21,968 nucleotides of DNA from Pseudomonadota bacterium (GTDB taxonomy: Bacteria > Desulfobacterota > Anaeroferrophillalia > Anaeroferrophillales > Tharpellaceae), in NCBI GenBank assembly GCA_015486505.1, contig WFRP01000215.1, forward strand, positions 1-21,968, given 5' to 3'. Positions 7,961 to 15,125 of the stretch are shown in pieces. Both the position numbers and the translations under genes were made by a program. Every line of letters begins with the position of its first letter. The first letter of the stretch is position 1. The notes under the pieces were generated by a model. The model was not told where the DNA came from. It ran no database searches and was given only the letters and a program-made list of their open reading frames with translations.

Positions 7961-10897
7961 ATGGAAAATATTTTACGGATCGATGTCGGGGCCACCGGCG
8001 GCCCTGCGGCAAATGTAAGCCCGGTCGGGCGTTATTCCGGCCTCGGCGGCCGGGCGCTGACATCAACTTTGATCTGGGAAGAGGTGCCGCCGACCTGTGA
8101 GCCTCTCGGGCCGGAGAATAAACTGGTTCTGGCGCCGGGCCTGATGAGCGGCTCGGCGGCGACGACTTCGGGGCGGATTTCGGTCGGCTGTAAAAGTCCC
8201 TTGACCGGCGGTATCAAGGAGGCCAATGCCGGCGGCCAGGCCTCGCAATATCTGGCGCGTCTGGGCTATGCCGCCGTGGTTCTGGAAGGCGAGAGAAAAA
8301 ATGATGATCTTTATCTGCTTCACATAGATAAAAGCGGAATCAAACTTTCGCTCTGCAATGAATACCGGATGCTTGGCAACTACGAGCTCGCGGAGAAAAT
8401 CAAGGCTGAATTCGGTGATAAAGTCGCGATGATCAGCATTGGTCCCGCCGGTGAGCAGGGCTTTAATAATTCGACCATCGCTTTTAGCGATACCGATTTC
8501 CGCCCGACCCGGCATGCCGGCCGGGGCGGGGTCGGCGCGGTCATGGGCGCCAAAGGGATTAAGGTTATTATTATTGATCCGGCCGGGACCGCGCTGCGGC
8601 AGCCGGTTGACCCGGAAGCCTGCAAAAAAGCCTGCAAAAAATTAGCCGAAACCGTGCGCGCCTCGGAGATGACCGGCTCCGGCCTGCCCGCGTTCGGGAC
8701 CGCGATTCTAATGAATATCACCAATCAGGCCGGCGCTTTTCCGGCTTATAACTGCAGCAAAGGTCGGTTTGAGCAGTTTGAAGCGCTTAACGGGCCGACC
8801 CTGGCGGCCCTGGAAGAGGAGCGCGGCGGCAAAGGGGCGGCGACCCATGGCTGTCATAGCGGCTGTATGATTAAATGTTCCGGCAGCTTCAATGATAAAA
8901 ACGGCAGGTTTGTTACCAAACAGCCGGAATATGAGACCCTGTGGGCCCACGGCGGCAATTGCGGGATCTTGGATCTTGACGCGATTGCGGCCATGGATCG
9001 TATGAATGATGATTTCGGCCTCGATACAATGGAGACCGGCTGTACCATGGGAGTCCTTATGGAAGCCGGGGAGCTTGAATTTGGTGATGCTGACGGAGTG
9101 CTCGCGCTTTTGGCCGAAATCGGCAAAGGGACTGAAAAAGGTAAACTTCTGGCTTCCGGTACGGCGACGGTGGCGCGGCATTACAAGGTCGAACGGGCTC
9201 CGGTAATCAAGGGCCAGGCGATGGCCGCCTACGACCCCCGGGCTCTGAAAGGGATGGGGGTAACTTACGCCACCTCAACTATGGGGGCCGATCATACCGC
9301 CGGTTTTACTCTGGCAAATCACCTCTTCGGCCTGGAGCCGGTTTCAGACCCGCTGGATGGCGATAATCAACTCCTGCCCTCGGCGGTGGCCCAGATCAGC
9401 GCCGCCGCGTTTGACGCGACCGGTTTCTGTCTCTTTTTAGGGATGGCGTCAATCGATAAACCCGAAGTGATTAAACATATTCTCGATACCCTGACGGCCT
9501 TTACCGGGCTCGGCTTTAATGAAAATACGTTTGCCGCTTACGGCATCCGCATTCTGCGGATGGAGCGTGATTTTAATCGGCGGGCCGGTTTTACCGCTAA
9601 AGATGATCGCCTGCCGGAGTGGATGACTAAAGAGGCGCTGCCGCCGCACAACAGTGTTTTTGATGTGCCGGACGAGACCCTGGATCAGGTGCATAATCAT
9701 ACCGGGATTATTCTTAAAATTCTCGGGAAGGCCAAAATGGCTTTCGCGCCGCCGATTGCTTTGTTCGGGGAAGGCTGCCATCGGCTGGTGCCCGATAATC
9801 TTATGGCGCTGGGTTTGAAAAAAGCCCTGATTGTTACCGATAAAGGGGTGGCGGCGGCCGGTATCCTGGCTCTGCTGACCGATGCCCTGGACGACAAATT
9901 TTTTGAGTATGTGATTTATGACGGAACTTATGCCAATCCGACGGTTGCCAATATCGATGAAGGTCTTGCGCTTTTTCGGCAGGAAAATTGTGACTGCCTG
10001 GTGTCGCTCGGCGGCGGCAGCCCGCATGACTGCGCCAAAGCGATCGGGGTAATGGTCAATAATCCCGGCAGTATTATCGACTATATGGGCCTCTTCGGGG
10101 TCTGGCAGCCCGCGCCGGTGCTGGTTGCGGTCAATACGACCTCGGGCACCGGCGCCGAGGCTACGGTCGCGGCCGTAATTTCCGATCCGGCCCGTCATCT
10201 CAAGGCTCCGATTGCCGATCCCAAGCTGCTGCCGATTGTTGCGGTTAACGACCCGCTTTTGACCCGTTCCCTGCCGCCGCATATCACGGCCGGTACCGGT
10301 ATGGATGCCTTAACCCATGCGATTGAAGCCTATACCTCAAAGCTTAGCACGCCCTACGCTCAAAGCCTGGCTCTGGGAGCTATCAAGCAGATTGCCGAAG
10401 CTCTGCCCCGGGCCGTGGCCAATGGTGATGATCTAAAAGCCCGCGATATTATGTGTCAGGCGCAATACAGCGCCGGGCTCGCTTTTAACAGCGCCCAGCT
10501 CGGCAATACCCATTCTTTGGCCCACGCTTTAGGCGCAATCTACGGCCTGCCCCACGGCAATGCCAACGCGATTATGCTGCCTTATGTGATGATGAAAAAC
10601 CAGCCGGCAGTAGCCGGGCTGATGGCGGATATCGCCGCCGCGATGGGGGTTGACACGGCTGATTTAACTGTTGATGAAGCCGCTGAGCGGGCGGTAGCGG
10701 CGGTGAGAATTCTGATGGACGAAATCGGGGTGCCGCAAACGGTTTCAGCCCTGGCCTCAGCCGGCAAGGTCAGGATAAGCCGGGACGACATCCCCGAACT
10801 CGTCGCCCACGCGGCCGCGGATCTCTCCGGCGAGGCTAATCCGGTGCTCTATTCACGGGCGGATTTTACCGAGATCTACGAAAAAGCCTGGCAATAA
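7961..10897 (+). CDS. Aldehyde:ferredoxin oxidoreductase / Fe-alcohol dehydrogenase fusion
   Basis: A 978-residue fusion. Residues 1 to about 555 match the AOR family: an N-terminal domain with YSGLGGRALTS and SPLTGG, then DDFGLD (350-355) and DATGFC (485-490) at the pterin-binding positions. Candidate 4Fe-4S ligands are Cys298, Cys302, Cys306 and Cys490. The first three are spaced Cx3Cx3C, not the Cx2Cx3C of Pyrococcus AOR. From about 585 the protein is a complete group III alcohol dehydrogenase, with the NAD-binding GGGSPHD (684-690) and likely Fe ligands Asp782, His786, His851 and His865. The predicted reactions join acid/aldehyde (ferredoxin) to aldehyde/alcohol (NAD(P)H) chemistry in one chain. 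Start ATG 7961 is chosen for AAAAGGA at 7947-7953; an in-frame TTG at 7943 would add six residues. The acyl-CoA synthetase gene follows. Substrate unknown. Confidence 0.93.
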   Translation: MENILRIDVGATGGPAANVSPVGRYSGLGGRALTSTLIWEEVPPTCEPLGPENKLVLAPGLMSGSAATTSGRISVGCKSPLTGGIKEANAGGQASQYLARLGYAAVVLEGERKNDDLYLLHIDKSGIKLSLCNEYRMLGNYELAEKIKAEFGDKVAMISIGPAGEQGFNNSTIAFSDTDFRPTRHAGRGGVGAVMGAKGIKVIIIDPAGTALRQPVDPEACKKACKKLAETVRASEMTGSGLPAFGTAILMNITNQAGAFPAYNCSKGRFEQFEALNGPTLAALEEERGGKGAATHGCHSGCMIKCSGSFNDKNGRFVTKQPEYETLWAHGGNCGILDLDAIAAMDRMNDDFGLDTMETGCTMGVLMEAGELEFGDADGVLALLAEIGKGTEKGKLLASGTATVARHYKVERAPVIKGQAMAAYDPRALKGMGVTYATSTMGADHTAGFTLANHLFGLEPVSDPLDGDNQLLPSAVAQISAAAFDATGFCLFLGMASIDKPEVIKHILDTLTAFTGLGFNENTFAAYGIRILRMERDFNRRAGFTAKDDRLPEWMTKEALPPHNSVFDVPDETLDQVHNHTGIILKILGKAKMAFAPPIALFGEGCHRLVPDNLMALGLKKALIVTDKGVAAAGILALLTDALDDKFFEYVIYDGTYANPTVANIDEGLALFRQENCDCLVSLGGGSPHDCAKAIGVMVNNPGSIIDYMGLFGVWQPAPVLVAVNTTSGTGAEATVAAVISDPARHLKAPIADPKLLPIVAVNDPLLTRSLPPHITAGTGMDALTHAIEAYTSKLSTPYAQSLALGAIKQIAEALPRAVANGDDLKARDIMCQAQYSAGLAFNSAQLGNTHSLAHALGAIYGLPHGNANAIMLPYVMMKNQPAVAGLMADIAAAMGVDTADLTVDEAAERAVAAVRILMDEIGVPQTVSALASAGKVRISRDDIPELVAHAAADLSGEANPVLYSRADFTEIYEKAWQ

Positions 10898-10926
10898 TAC
10901 GGGAAACTTCCTGACTGTATGTTTTT

Positions 10927-10987
10927 CTCTGCGACCCTTACGGCTCTTGCGCGAAAACTGCTTTTATCTCGCGCAGGGACGTGAGAG
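10927..10987. repeat. Intergenic imperfect inverted repeat
   Basis: Nested arms: TGCGCGA (10948-10954) with TCGCGCA (10969-10975), and an outer CTCT..CCCT with AGGG..AGAG. It resembles the dispersed 'TCTGCG' intergenic repeats, like the one at 7374-7440. It occupies most of the 126-bp gap between the fusion gene and the synthetase. No T-run follows, so co-transcription is possible. Confidence 0.5.
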
Positions 10988-11023
10988 AAATAATTTAATC
11001 CTTTAACTTTACAGGAGAACAAT

Positions 11024-12583
11024 ATGCTTAACCTGGCCTCGGTTTTAGATTACAGTGTCAGCGAATATCCGGAAAAAACGGCAATTATTTTTGGCGAACA
11101 GCGGATTACTTTCTCCCAGCTCAATACCTACTGCAACCAGATTGCCAACGGCCTGGTGGCGGCCGGCATCGGTAAAGGCGACAAGGTTGTTTTAAGTTGT
11201 CTCAATCTGCCTTATTTCCCGATGGTCTACTATGCCATCCTCAAGGCCGGGGCGGTGGTCGTGCCGATCAGTGTCCTGTCAAAACCCCGTGAGATTGCTT
11301 ACTATCTTAAAAATTGTGATGCCAGGGCTTTTTTCTGTTTCCAGGGAACCCCGGAGCTGCCGATGGGCGAATTCGGCTTTGCCGGTTTTCAGGAGGTTGA
11401 TTCCTGTGAACACTTCCGGCTGATTACCGCTGATCCGGCGGCCCCGTCGCCGATTGCGGGCGCTCAGACCCTGGGGATGATGATGGCGCCGCAGTCCGGT
11501 GAATTTGAAGCGGTTGCCACCAATGCGGATGATACCGCGGTTATTCTCTATACTTCCGGAACCACCGGATTTCCCAAAGGGGCCGAACTGTCACACTCCA
11601 GTATGGTTATGAATGCCATCGGCAGCCGCGACCTGGCTGAGCTGCAACATGATGATATCAATGTCATCAGCCTGCCGCTGTTTCACTCTTTTGGGCAGAC
11701 CGTACAAATGAACGCGGGCTTTTTACGGGGCTGTACCATGATTCCGATCGCCAAATTTTCCCCGGAGGCGATTTTTAGCGCCGTCCAGAATGATGGGGCC
11801 ACGGTTTTTGCCGGGGTTCCGACAATGTATTGGGCGATGCTTCATTACCAAGATGAGGCGGGTGAGTTTGATTTTGACAAAATCAGTAAAACCTTACGGG
11901 TCGGGGTTTCCGGCGGCGCCGCTTTGCCGGTTGAGATTCTCAAAGGCTTTGAGGAAAAATATCAGGTTCGGATTCTCGAAGGCTACGGGCTTTCCGAAAC
12001 CTGTCCGGTGGCCACCTTCAATCAGCCGCATAAACCAAGTAAGCCGGGTTCGATCGGTTTTCCGATCTGGGGGATTGAGGTTAAGGTCTTTGATGAAAAC
12101 GACCGGGAGGTTCCGGTTGGTGAAGTCGGTGAGATCGTCATCAGCGGCCATAATGTTATGAAAGGCTATTACAATAAACCGGAAGAGACGGCCGCCGCTT
12201 TTAAGGGCGGTAAATGGTTTCATACCGGAGATCTGGCCCGTATGGATGAAGACGGTTTCTTTTATATCGTTGACCGGGTCAAGGATCTGATTATTCGCGG
12301 CGGTTTCAATGTCTATCCCCGGGAACTGGAAGAGGTACTTCTGACCCATCCGGCGATCTCGCTGGTGGCGGTGATCGGCGTACCCCATGAAAGTCACGGC
12401 GAGGAAGTAAAAGCCGTGGTGGTTCTTAAGGAGGGGGCCGCCGCTACCCCGGATGAGATTATTGCCTGGTCAAAAGAGCAGATGGCAGCCTATAAATACC
12501 CGCGGATTGTTGATATCCGCGATTCCCTGCCGATGAGCGCCACCGGGAAAATTCTTAAAAAAGAACTTAAAGCCGAGGTCTGA
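11024..12583 (+). CDS. Class I acyl-CoA synthetase (AMP-forming)
   Basis: A 519-residue cytoplasmic ligase that would activate a carboxylic acid to its acyl-CoA via an acyl-AMP. Visible ANL-superfamily motifs, in order, are the phosphate loop YTSGTTGFPKGAE (176-188), GYGLSET (320-326), the ribose-binding TGD (401-403), the hinge region DRVKDLIIRGGFNVYP (417-432), and the C-terminal PMSATGKILKKELK with catalytic Lys509. Length is normal. An AGGAGA ribosome site lies at 11013-11018. Placement after the AOR-ADH fusion suggests it consumes the acid that enzyme makes or supplies. Chain length cannot be read with confidence; a medium/long-chain or aryl acid is plausible. Bases 12508-12554, encoding the catalytic C-terminal motif, are duplicated 189 bp downstream. 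Confidence 0.93.
   Translation: MLNLASVLDYSVSEYPEKTAIIFGEQRITFSQLNTYCNQIANGLVAAGIGKGDKVVLSCLNLPYFPMVYYAILKAGAVVVPISVLSKPREIAYYLKNCDARAFFCFQGTPELPMGEFGFAGFQEVDSCEHFRLITADPAAPSPIAGAQTLGMMMAPQSGEFEAVATNADDTAVILYTSGTTGFPKGAELSHSSMVMNAIGSRDLAELQHDDINVISLPLFHSFGQTVQMNAGFLRGCTMIPIAKFSPEAIFSAVQNDGATVFAGVPTMYWAMLHYQDEAGEFDFDKISKTLRVGVSGGAALPVEILKGFEEKYQVRILEGYGLSETCPVATFNQPHKPSKPGSIGFPIWGIEVKVFDENDREVPVGEVGEIVISGHNVMKGYYNKPEETAAAFKGGKWFHTGDLARMDEDGFFYIVDRVKDLIIRGGFNVYPRELEEVLLTHPAISLVAVIGVPHESHGEEVKAVVVLKEGAAATPDEIIAWSKEQMAAYKYPRIVDIRDSLPMSATGKILKKELKAEV
12508..12554 (+). repeat. 47-bp direct repeat, source copy
   Basis: Lies inside the acyl-CoA synthetase gene and encodes VDIRDSLPMSATGKI (residues 496-510). 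It is repeated perfectly at 12697-12743. Flanking bases differ on both sides, so the duplication has sharp edges. Confidence 0.97.
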
Positions 12584-12585
12584 TC

Positions 12586-12696
12586 AACAAGAAAAATGAT
12601 CGTGATGTTGTCATAGTTTCCATGGGGCGCAGTGCCATTGGTGATTTCGGCGGCAGCTTGAAAAATGTCCGGGCGCATCAATTGGGGGCATACCTG
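12586..12696 (+). pseudogene. Thiolase N-terminal fragment
   Basis: In the frame of 12586 the DNA reads NKKNDRDVVIVSMGRSAIGD followed by FGGSLKNVRAHQLGAYL. This is the N-terminus of an acetyl-CoA acetyltransferase/thiolase (compare the VIVSxxRTPIGxFxGSL signature). No ATG, GTG or TTG start lies at the expected place. The fragment begins directly after the synthetase stop and is cut off at the 47-bp repeat, hitting a stop at 12700. The catalytic Cys and all later domains are missing. It is a remnant; an intact thiolase next to an acyl-CoA ligase would have made sense for beta-oxidation-type metabolism. Confidence 0.8.
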
Positions 12697-12743
12697 TGTT
12701 GATATCCGCGATTCCCTGCCGATGAGCGCCACCGGGAAAATTC
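12697..12743 (+). repeat. 47-bp direct repeat, inserted copy
   Basis: Identical to 12508-12554 over 47 bp. It is sandwiched exactly between the thiolase fragment and the DAHP synthase fragment, which suggests a templated insertion during break repair or replication. It is still in frame with the downstream fragment. Confidence 0.97.
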
Positions 12744-13021
12744 CATATCTTATGATTGACTGCAGCCACGGTAACAGCTGCAAAGATCACCTGAAACAGA
12801 TCAGTGTTGCCGCCACCGTCAGCCGCCAGATTGCCGCCGGGAATCGATCTATCTGCGGGGTTATGCTTGAAAGCCACCTTGTCGCCGGCAAACAGAAATA
12901 TACCGACAAAGCCTCAGCCCGCTACGGACAAAGCATTACCGATGCCTGCATCTCGATTGAACAGACCGCAAACATTTTTGCCGATTTGGCAACGGCAGTA
13001 AAAAAACGCCGAAAACTGTAA
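12743..13021 (+). pseudogene. DAHP synthase (class I) C-terminal fragment
   Basis: Reads PYLMIDCSHGNSCKDHLKQ, then GVMLESHLV, YGQSITDAC and a basic C-terminus ending in the stop at 13019-13021. These are the last ~92 residues of a class I (AroF/G/H-type) 3-deoxy-7-phosphoheptulonate synthase, which is normally about 350 residues. Three of the four usual metal ligands fall here (His of SHGNS, Glu of ESH, Asp of TDAC); the Cys-bearing N-terminal barrel is gone. With the in-frame inserted repeat upstream, an open frame of 118 codons runs from ATG 12665, with synthetase-tail residues joined to the DAHP synthase tail. No good ribosome site precedes it, so I treat it as a broken gene. Confidence 0.85.
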
Positions 13022-13075
13022 AAAGATCGCCCCGGATTTTAGCTGCCGGATGCAAACAGATGCAGGTTCTTTTAA

Positions 13076-13264
13076 CGGACTGCACCCAAATCTTTTAAAC
13101 GTGGAGGAGAAAATGTTTACCCAGGTCAAGATGACGTACTTCATTCCTACACTTTGGGTAAGGCCACTGAAAAGGTTGACTGGGAAAAGGTTTCCGATTT
13201 CATCACTATTGATGGCAGAAAAATAAAAGTCTACCCGATTGGCGTTGTTTATACCAGCGGTTAA
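13076..13264 (+). pseudogene. Unrecognised C-terminal or frameshifted ORF remnant
   Basis: A frame open from 13076 to the TAA at 13262-13264 encodes VYPGQDDVLHSYTLGKATEK followed by a segment ending KIKVYPIGVVYTSG. Its composition is protein-like, but it has no start codon. A strong GGAGGAG site at 13103-13109 precedes ATG 13113 in a neighbouring frame that stops after 37 codons. Either this is a small gene with a frameshift just after its start, or a truncated gene end next to the other fragments. I do not recognise the family. Confidence 0.35.
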
Positions 13265-13341
13265 AAAAAAAGGGCCGTTATAATCAGGATACTTCTGACT
13301 GTAATGATCAAATAACTGTCAGTATAACCTGATCGTAACGG
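13263..13341 (-). terminator. Intrinsic terminator of the minus-strand operon
   Basis: Read on the minus strand, an interrupted hairpin pairs CCGTTA, ATCAGG and CTGAC (13341 down to 13318) with GTCAG, CCTGAT and TAACGG (13299 down to 13275). CCC and a run of nine T (13271-13263) follow. It sits about 70 bp past the stop of the LolA-like gene, the last gene of the operon, and separates it from the oppositely oriented scar region. Confidence 0.8.
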
Positions 13342-13411
13342 TTCAGCAAACCTGGGAAATCCGACGCTCAGACAGATGCTTCAAGCCTGATGGCTAACCG
13401 TAAATAAGGGG

Positions 13412-14182
13412 TTAGTTGAAGAAATTTTTCGGGAGGGGCGTGTTGATCTGGACGTTGTTAAATTTTATTACGGTGTAATCCGGGCCGGATTCGCGAATGG
13501 TGATTTTTGTGACGTAGCGGCAGTCGGCGGAGAAGGTGATTTCGAGGGCGGAGATCAGGCGGCGGGCGGCGGGATCTCTGGGGACAAGCTGCAGAATCGG
13601 CGGATTTTGGCTGAGCAGGCGCAAGCGGTATTGTTCTTTCAGAAAAGTAAAATCGGCAGTCGTCCAGGCGGTTACCTGAGTGGCAAAATGCTGAAGCCAG
13701 GGGGCGTCGGCAAGTTTGAAGGATTGCGGTGCGCCGCCGTTTTCGTGCCAGCGGCGGCCGTGATCGCCGCAGACCTGAATTCCGGATTTAAGCGGCCGGG
13801 TCAATTCCCAGCGCCAGCAATCCGGCCGCTGAAAGGCGAAACGACCCGAAGTTTTGATAACTGAGCTGAAGGCCGCCAGATGTTTTTCCTGCTCCATCCG
13901 GCTTGAGATTGTCCTGACTCCGGCCGCCGCCGCCCGGATACGCGTCAAAGTTGCCGTCAGCGCCGCAGATTCGTCGGTGTTGGAAGCCGCCACGGCGGGA
14001 GGAAGCGTTACCGGTTCGGCCTGTACGGCCCCGGCGTCTCCAGCAGCGGCAGATACATTCGCAACGATCCCGTTATTTACCGGAAACGGCAAACCTGTCA
14101 GCGCCAAAAAAAGCACCGCCAGCCCAAGGCCGCTGATTTTCCGCAGAAAACGCCCGGCAATGACGGAATATCCTTTTTTCAA
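13412..14182 (-). CDS. LolA-like outer-membrane lipoprotein carrier
   Basis: A 256-residue exported protein. An N-terminal basic region and hydrophobic core (about residues 17-33) form a signal peptide or anchor. An Ala-rich linker and a LolA-fold domain (about 72-256) follow, with an MEQEKHLAAF..SGRFAF..WRWELTRPLKSG pattern in the N-terminal half. Standard LolA ferries lipoproteins. This divergent type is found in aryl-polyene-like clusters, where it is thought to carry the lipid product or its precursor. The start overlaps the preceding dehydratase stop by 4 bp (ATGA), indicating translational coupling. It is the last gene of the operon, with a terminator downstream. Family assignment is moderately firm; cargo is inference. 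Confidence 0.78.
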   Translation of the reverse strand: MKKGYSVIAGRFLRKISGLGLAVLFLALTGLPFPVNNGIVANVSAAAGDAGAVQAEPVTLPPAVAASNTDESAALTATLTRIRAAAAGVRTISSRMEQEKHLAAFSSVIKTSGRFAFQRPDCWRWELTRPLKSGIQVCGDHGRRWHENGGAPQSFKLADAPWLQHFATQVTAWTTADFTFLKEQYRLRLLSQNPPILQLVPRDPAARRLISALEITFSADCRYVTKITIRESGPDYTVIKFNNVQINTPLPKNFFN

Positions 14183-14658
14183 TTTGCGCTATCCTCAACC
14201 GGCGGCAGCCAGATTTTCAACTCGGCCGTCGCCAGCGTTTCCGCGCCGGATTGGGCCACGGCATCGGCGATAAAAAAATCAGCCATTTTAATCATTGTCG
14301 CCACCGCAATCGTAAGTTTACTGCCGAGCGCGACCCGCCGGTGAATGACAAAATGCCGTATCCCGACCAGATAACCGAAACCCGGCGGTTTACCGGCAAG
14401 CCGGTCTTCGTAGCCGCGCAGACAGGCATAGGCCTGAGCCATCATCTCAAGCACGGCCACCTCTTCAAGAAAATTGTCCTTGCCGGCTCCGCCCCGGTCG
14501 CAGAAAACCGTATCCGGCGCCACCCCGGCCGCCACCCGGCCGGAGCCCTCGCTGTCATAAGAGAGCAACTTGTCAATCAACAACATGGTGTCCCGATGCG
14601 GCACCAGTTCCCGCGCCGATAACGGCAGTTTATGTTTTTTCATCATCTTACAAATCAT
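14179..14658 (-). CDS. ApeP-like 3-hydroxyacyl-ACP dehydratase (hotdog fold)
   Basis: A 159-residue hotdog-fold protein of the FabA/FabZ-like ApeP group. It carries VPHRDTMLLID (19-29), with the likely catalytic His21, and LEMMAQAYAC (70-79), with Glu71 in the central-helix position. FGYLVGIRHF matches the family strand pattern. It would dehydrate 3-hydroxyacyl-ACP intermediates on the ACP encoded in this operon. The start at 14658 lies 8 bp after the TsaE stop and has only a weak ribosome site. ATG codons at 14646 and 14643 are alternatives giving proteins four or five residues shorter. No ketoreductase gene is present in the window to make its substrate, so one must lie elsewhere. Confidence 0.82.
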   Translation of the reverse strand: MICKMMKKHKLPLSARELVPHRDTMLLIDKLLSYDSEGSGRVAAGVAPDTVFCDRGGAGKDNFLEEVAVLEMMAQAYACLRGYEDRLAGKPPGFGYLVGIRHFVIHRRVALGSKLTIAVATMIKMADFFIADAVAQSGAETLATAELKIWLPPVEDSAN

Positions 14659-14666
14659 GACTTTTT

Positions 14667-15125
14667 CTATTCGGAAAAATGCACATAAATGCGGCGTTTT
14701 TCACTGCCGACAATTTCAATTCTGATTTTTATAAGGTTGCGCGCCGGCAATAATTCATAAGCTTTTTCCGGCCACTCGATAACCAGGACCCCGGGTTTAC
14801 CGAGATAATCATTAAAGCCGAGTTCGAAAAGCTCATCAACCGCCCCCAGACGGTAAAGATCAAGATGATAGAGCGGCAGCCGCCCCCGGTATTCATTGAT
14901 GAGAGTAAATGTCGGGCTGTTGAGATAATACCAGTCCGCAACCTTTAAGCCTTTGGCAATCCCTTTGGTCAAAAGGGTTTTGCCGGCGCCGAGATCGCCC
15001 TGGAGCGTGATTACATAAAGATCTTTATTAAATCCCGCCGCCAGTTTTTCCCCGAAGGCCAGGGTTTCTGCGGCTGTCGCGGTGATTATCGGCGGTTCCG
15101 GAAGACTCAAGCTGAGATTATTCAC
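14667..15125 (-). CDS. tsaE: tRNA threonylcarbamoyladenosine biosynthesis ATPase TsaE
   Basis: A 152-residue P-loop protein needed for the t6A37 modification of ANN-decoding tRNAs; it works with TsaB and TsaD in the cytoplasm. Seen here are Walker A GDLGAGKT (43-50), SPTFTLINEY (70-79), HLDLYRL (87-93) and VIEWPEK (115-121), all in the usual order and at normal length. The gene overlaps the upstream nnr gene by 4 bp. The nnr-tsaE pair is a common bacterial arrangement, but here it is inserted between the acyltransferase and dehydratase genes of a lipid-type operon. Expression is thus probably tied to that operon unless an internal promoter exists. Confidence 0.95.
   Translation of the reverse strand: MNNLSLSLPEPPIITATAAETLAFGEKLAAGFNKDLYVITLQGDLGAGKTLLTKGIAKGLKVADWYYLNSPTFTLINEYRGRLPLYHLDLYRLGAVDELFELGFNDYLGKPGVLVIEWPEKAYELLPARNLIKIRIEIVGSEKRRIYVHFSE

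Noticed and set aside
9449..10282. 277-codon antisense frame inside the AOR-ADH gene
   Set aside because: Mirrors the coding strand's codon bias; composition is Arg/His/Ile-rich without any motif.
12490..12877. Minus-strand frames over the scar region
   Set aside because: They antisense the synthetase, thiolase and DAHP synthase fragments, whose plus-strand translations are clearly recognisable.
13275..13341. Integron attC-like site beside the gene fragments
   Set aside because: The hairpin lacks convincing RYYYAAC/GTTRRRY core sites, and the following T-run on the minus strand explains it as a terminator.
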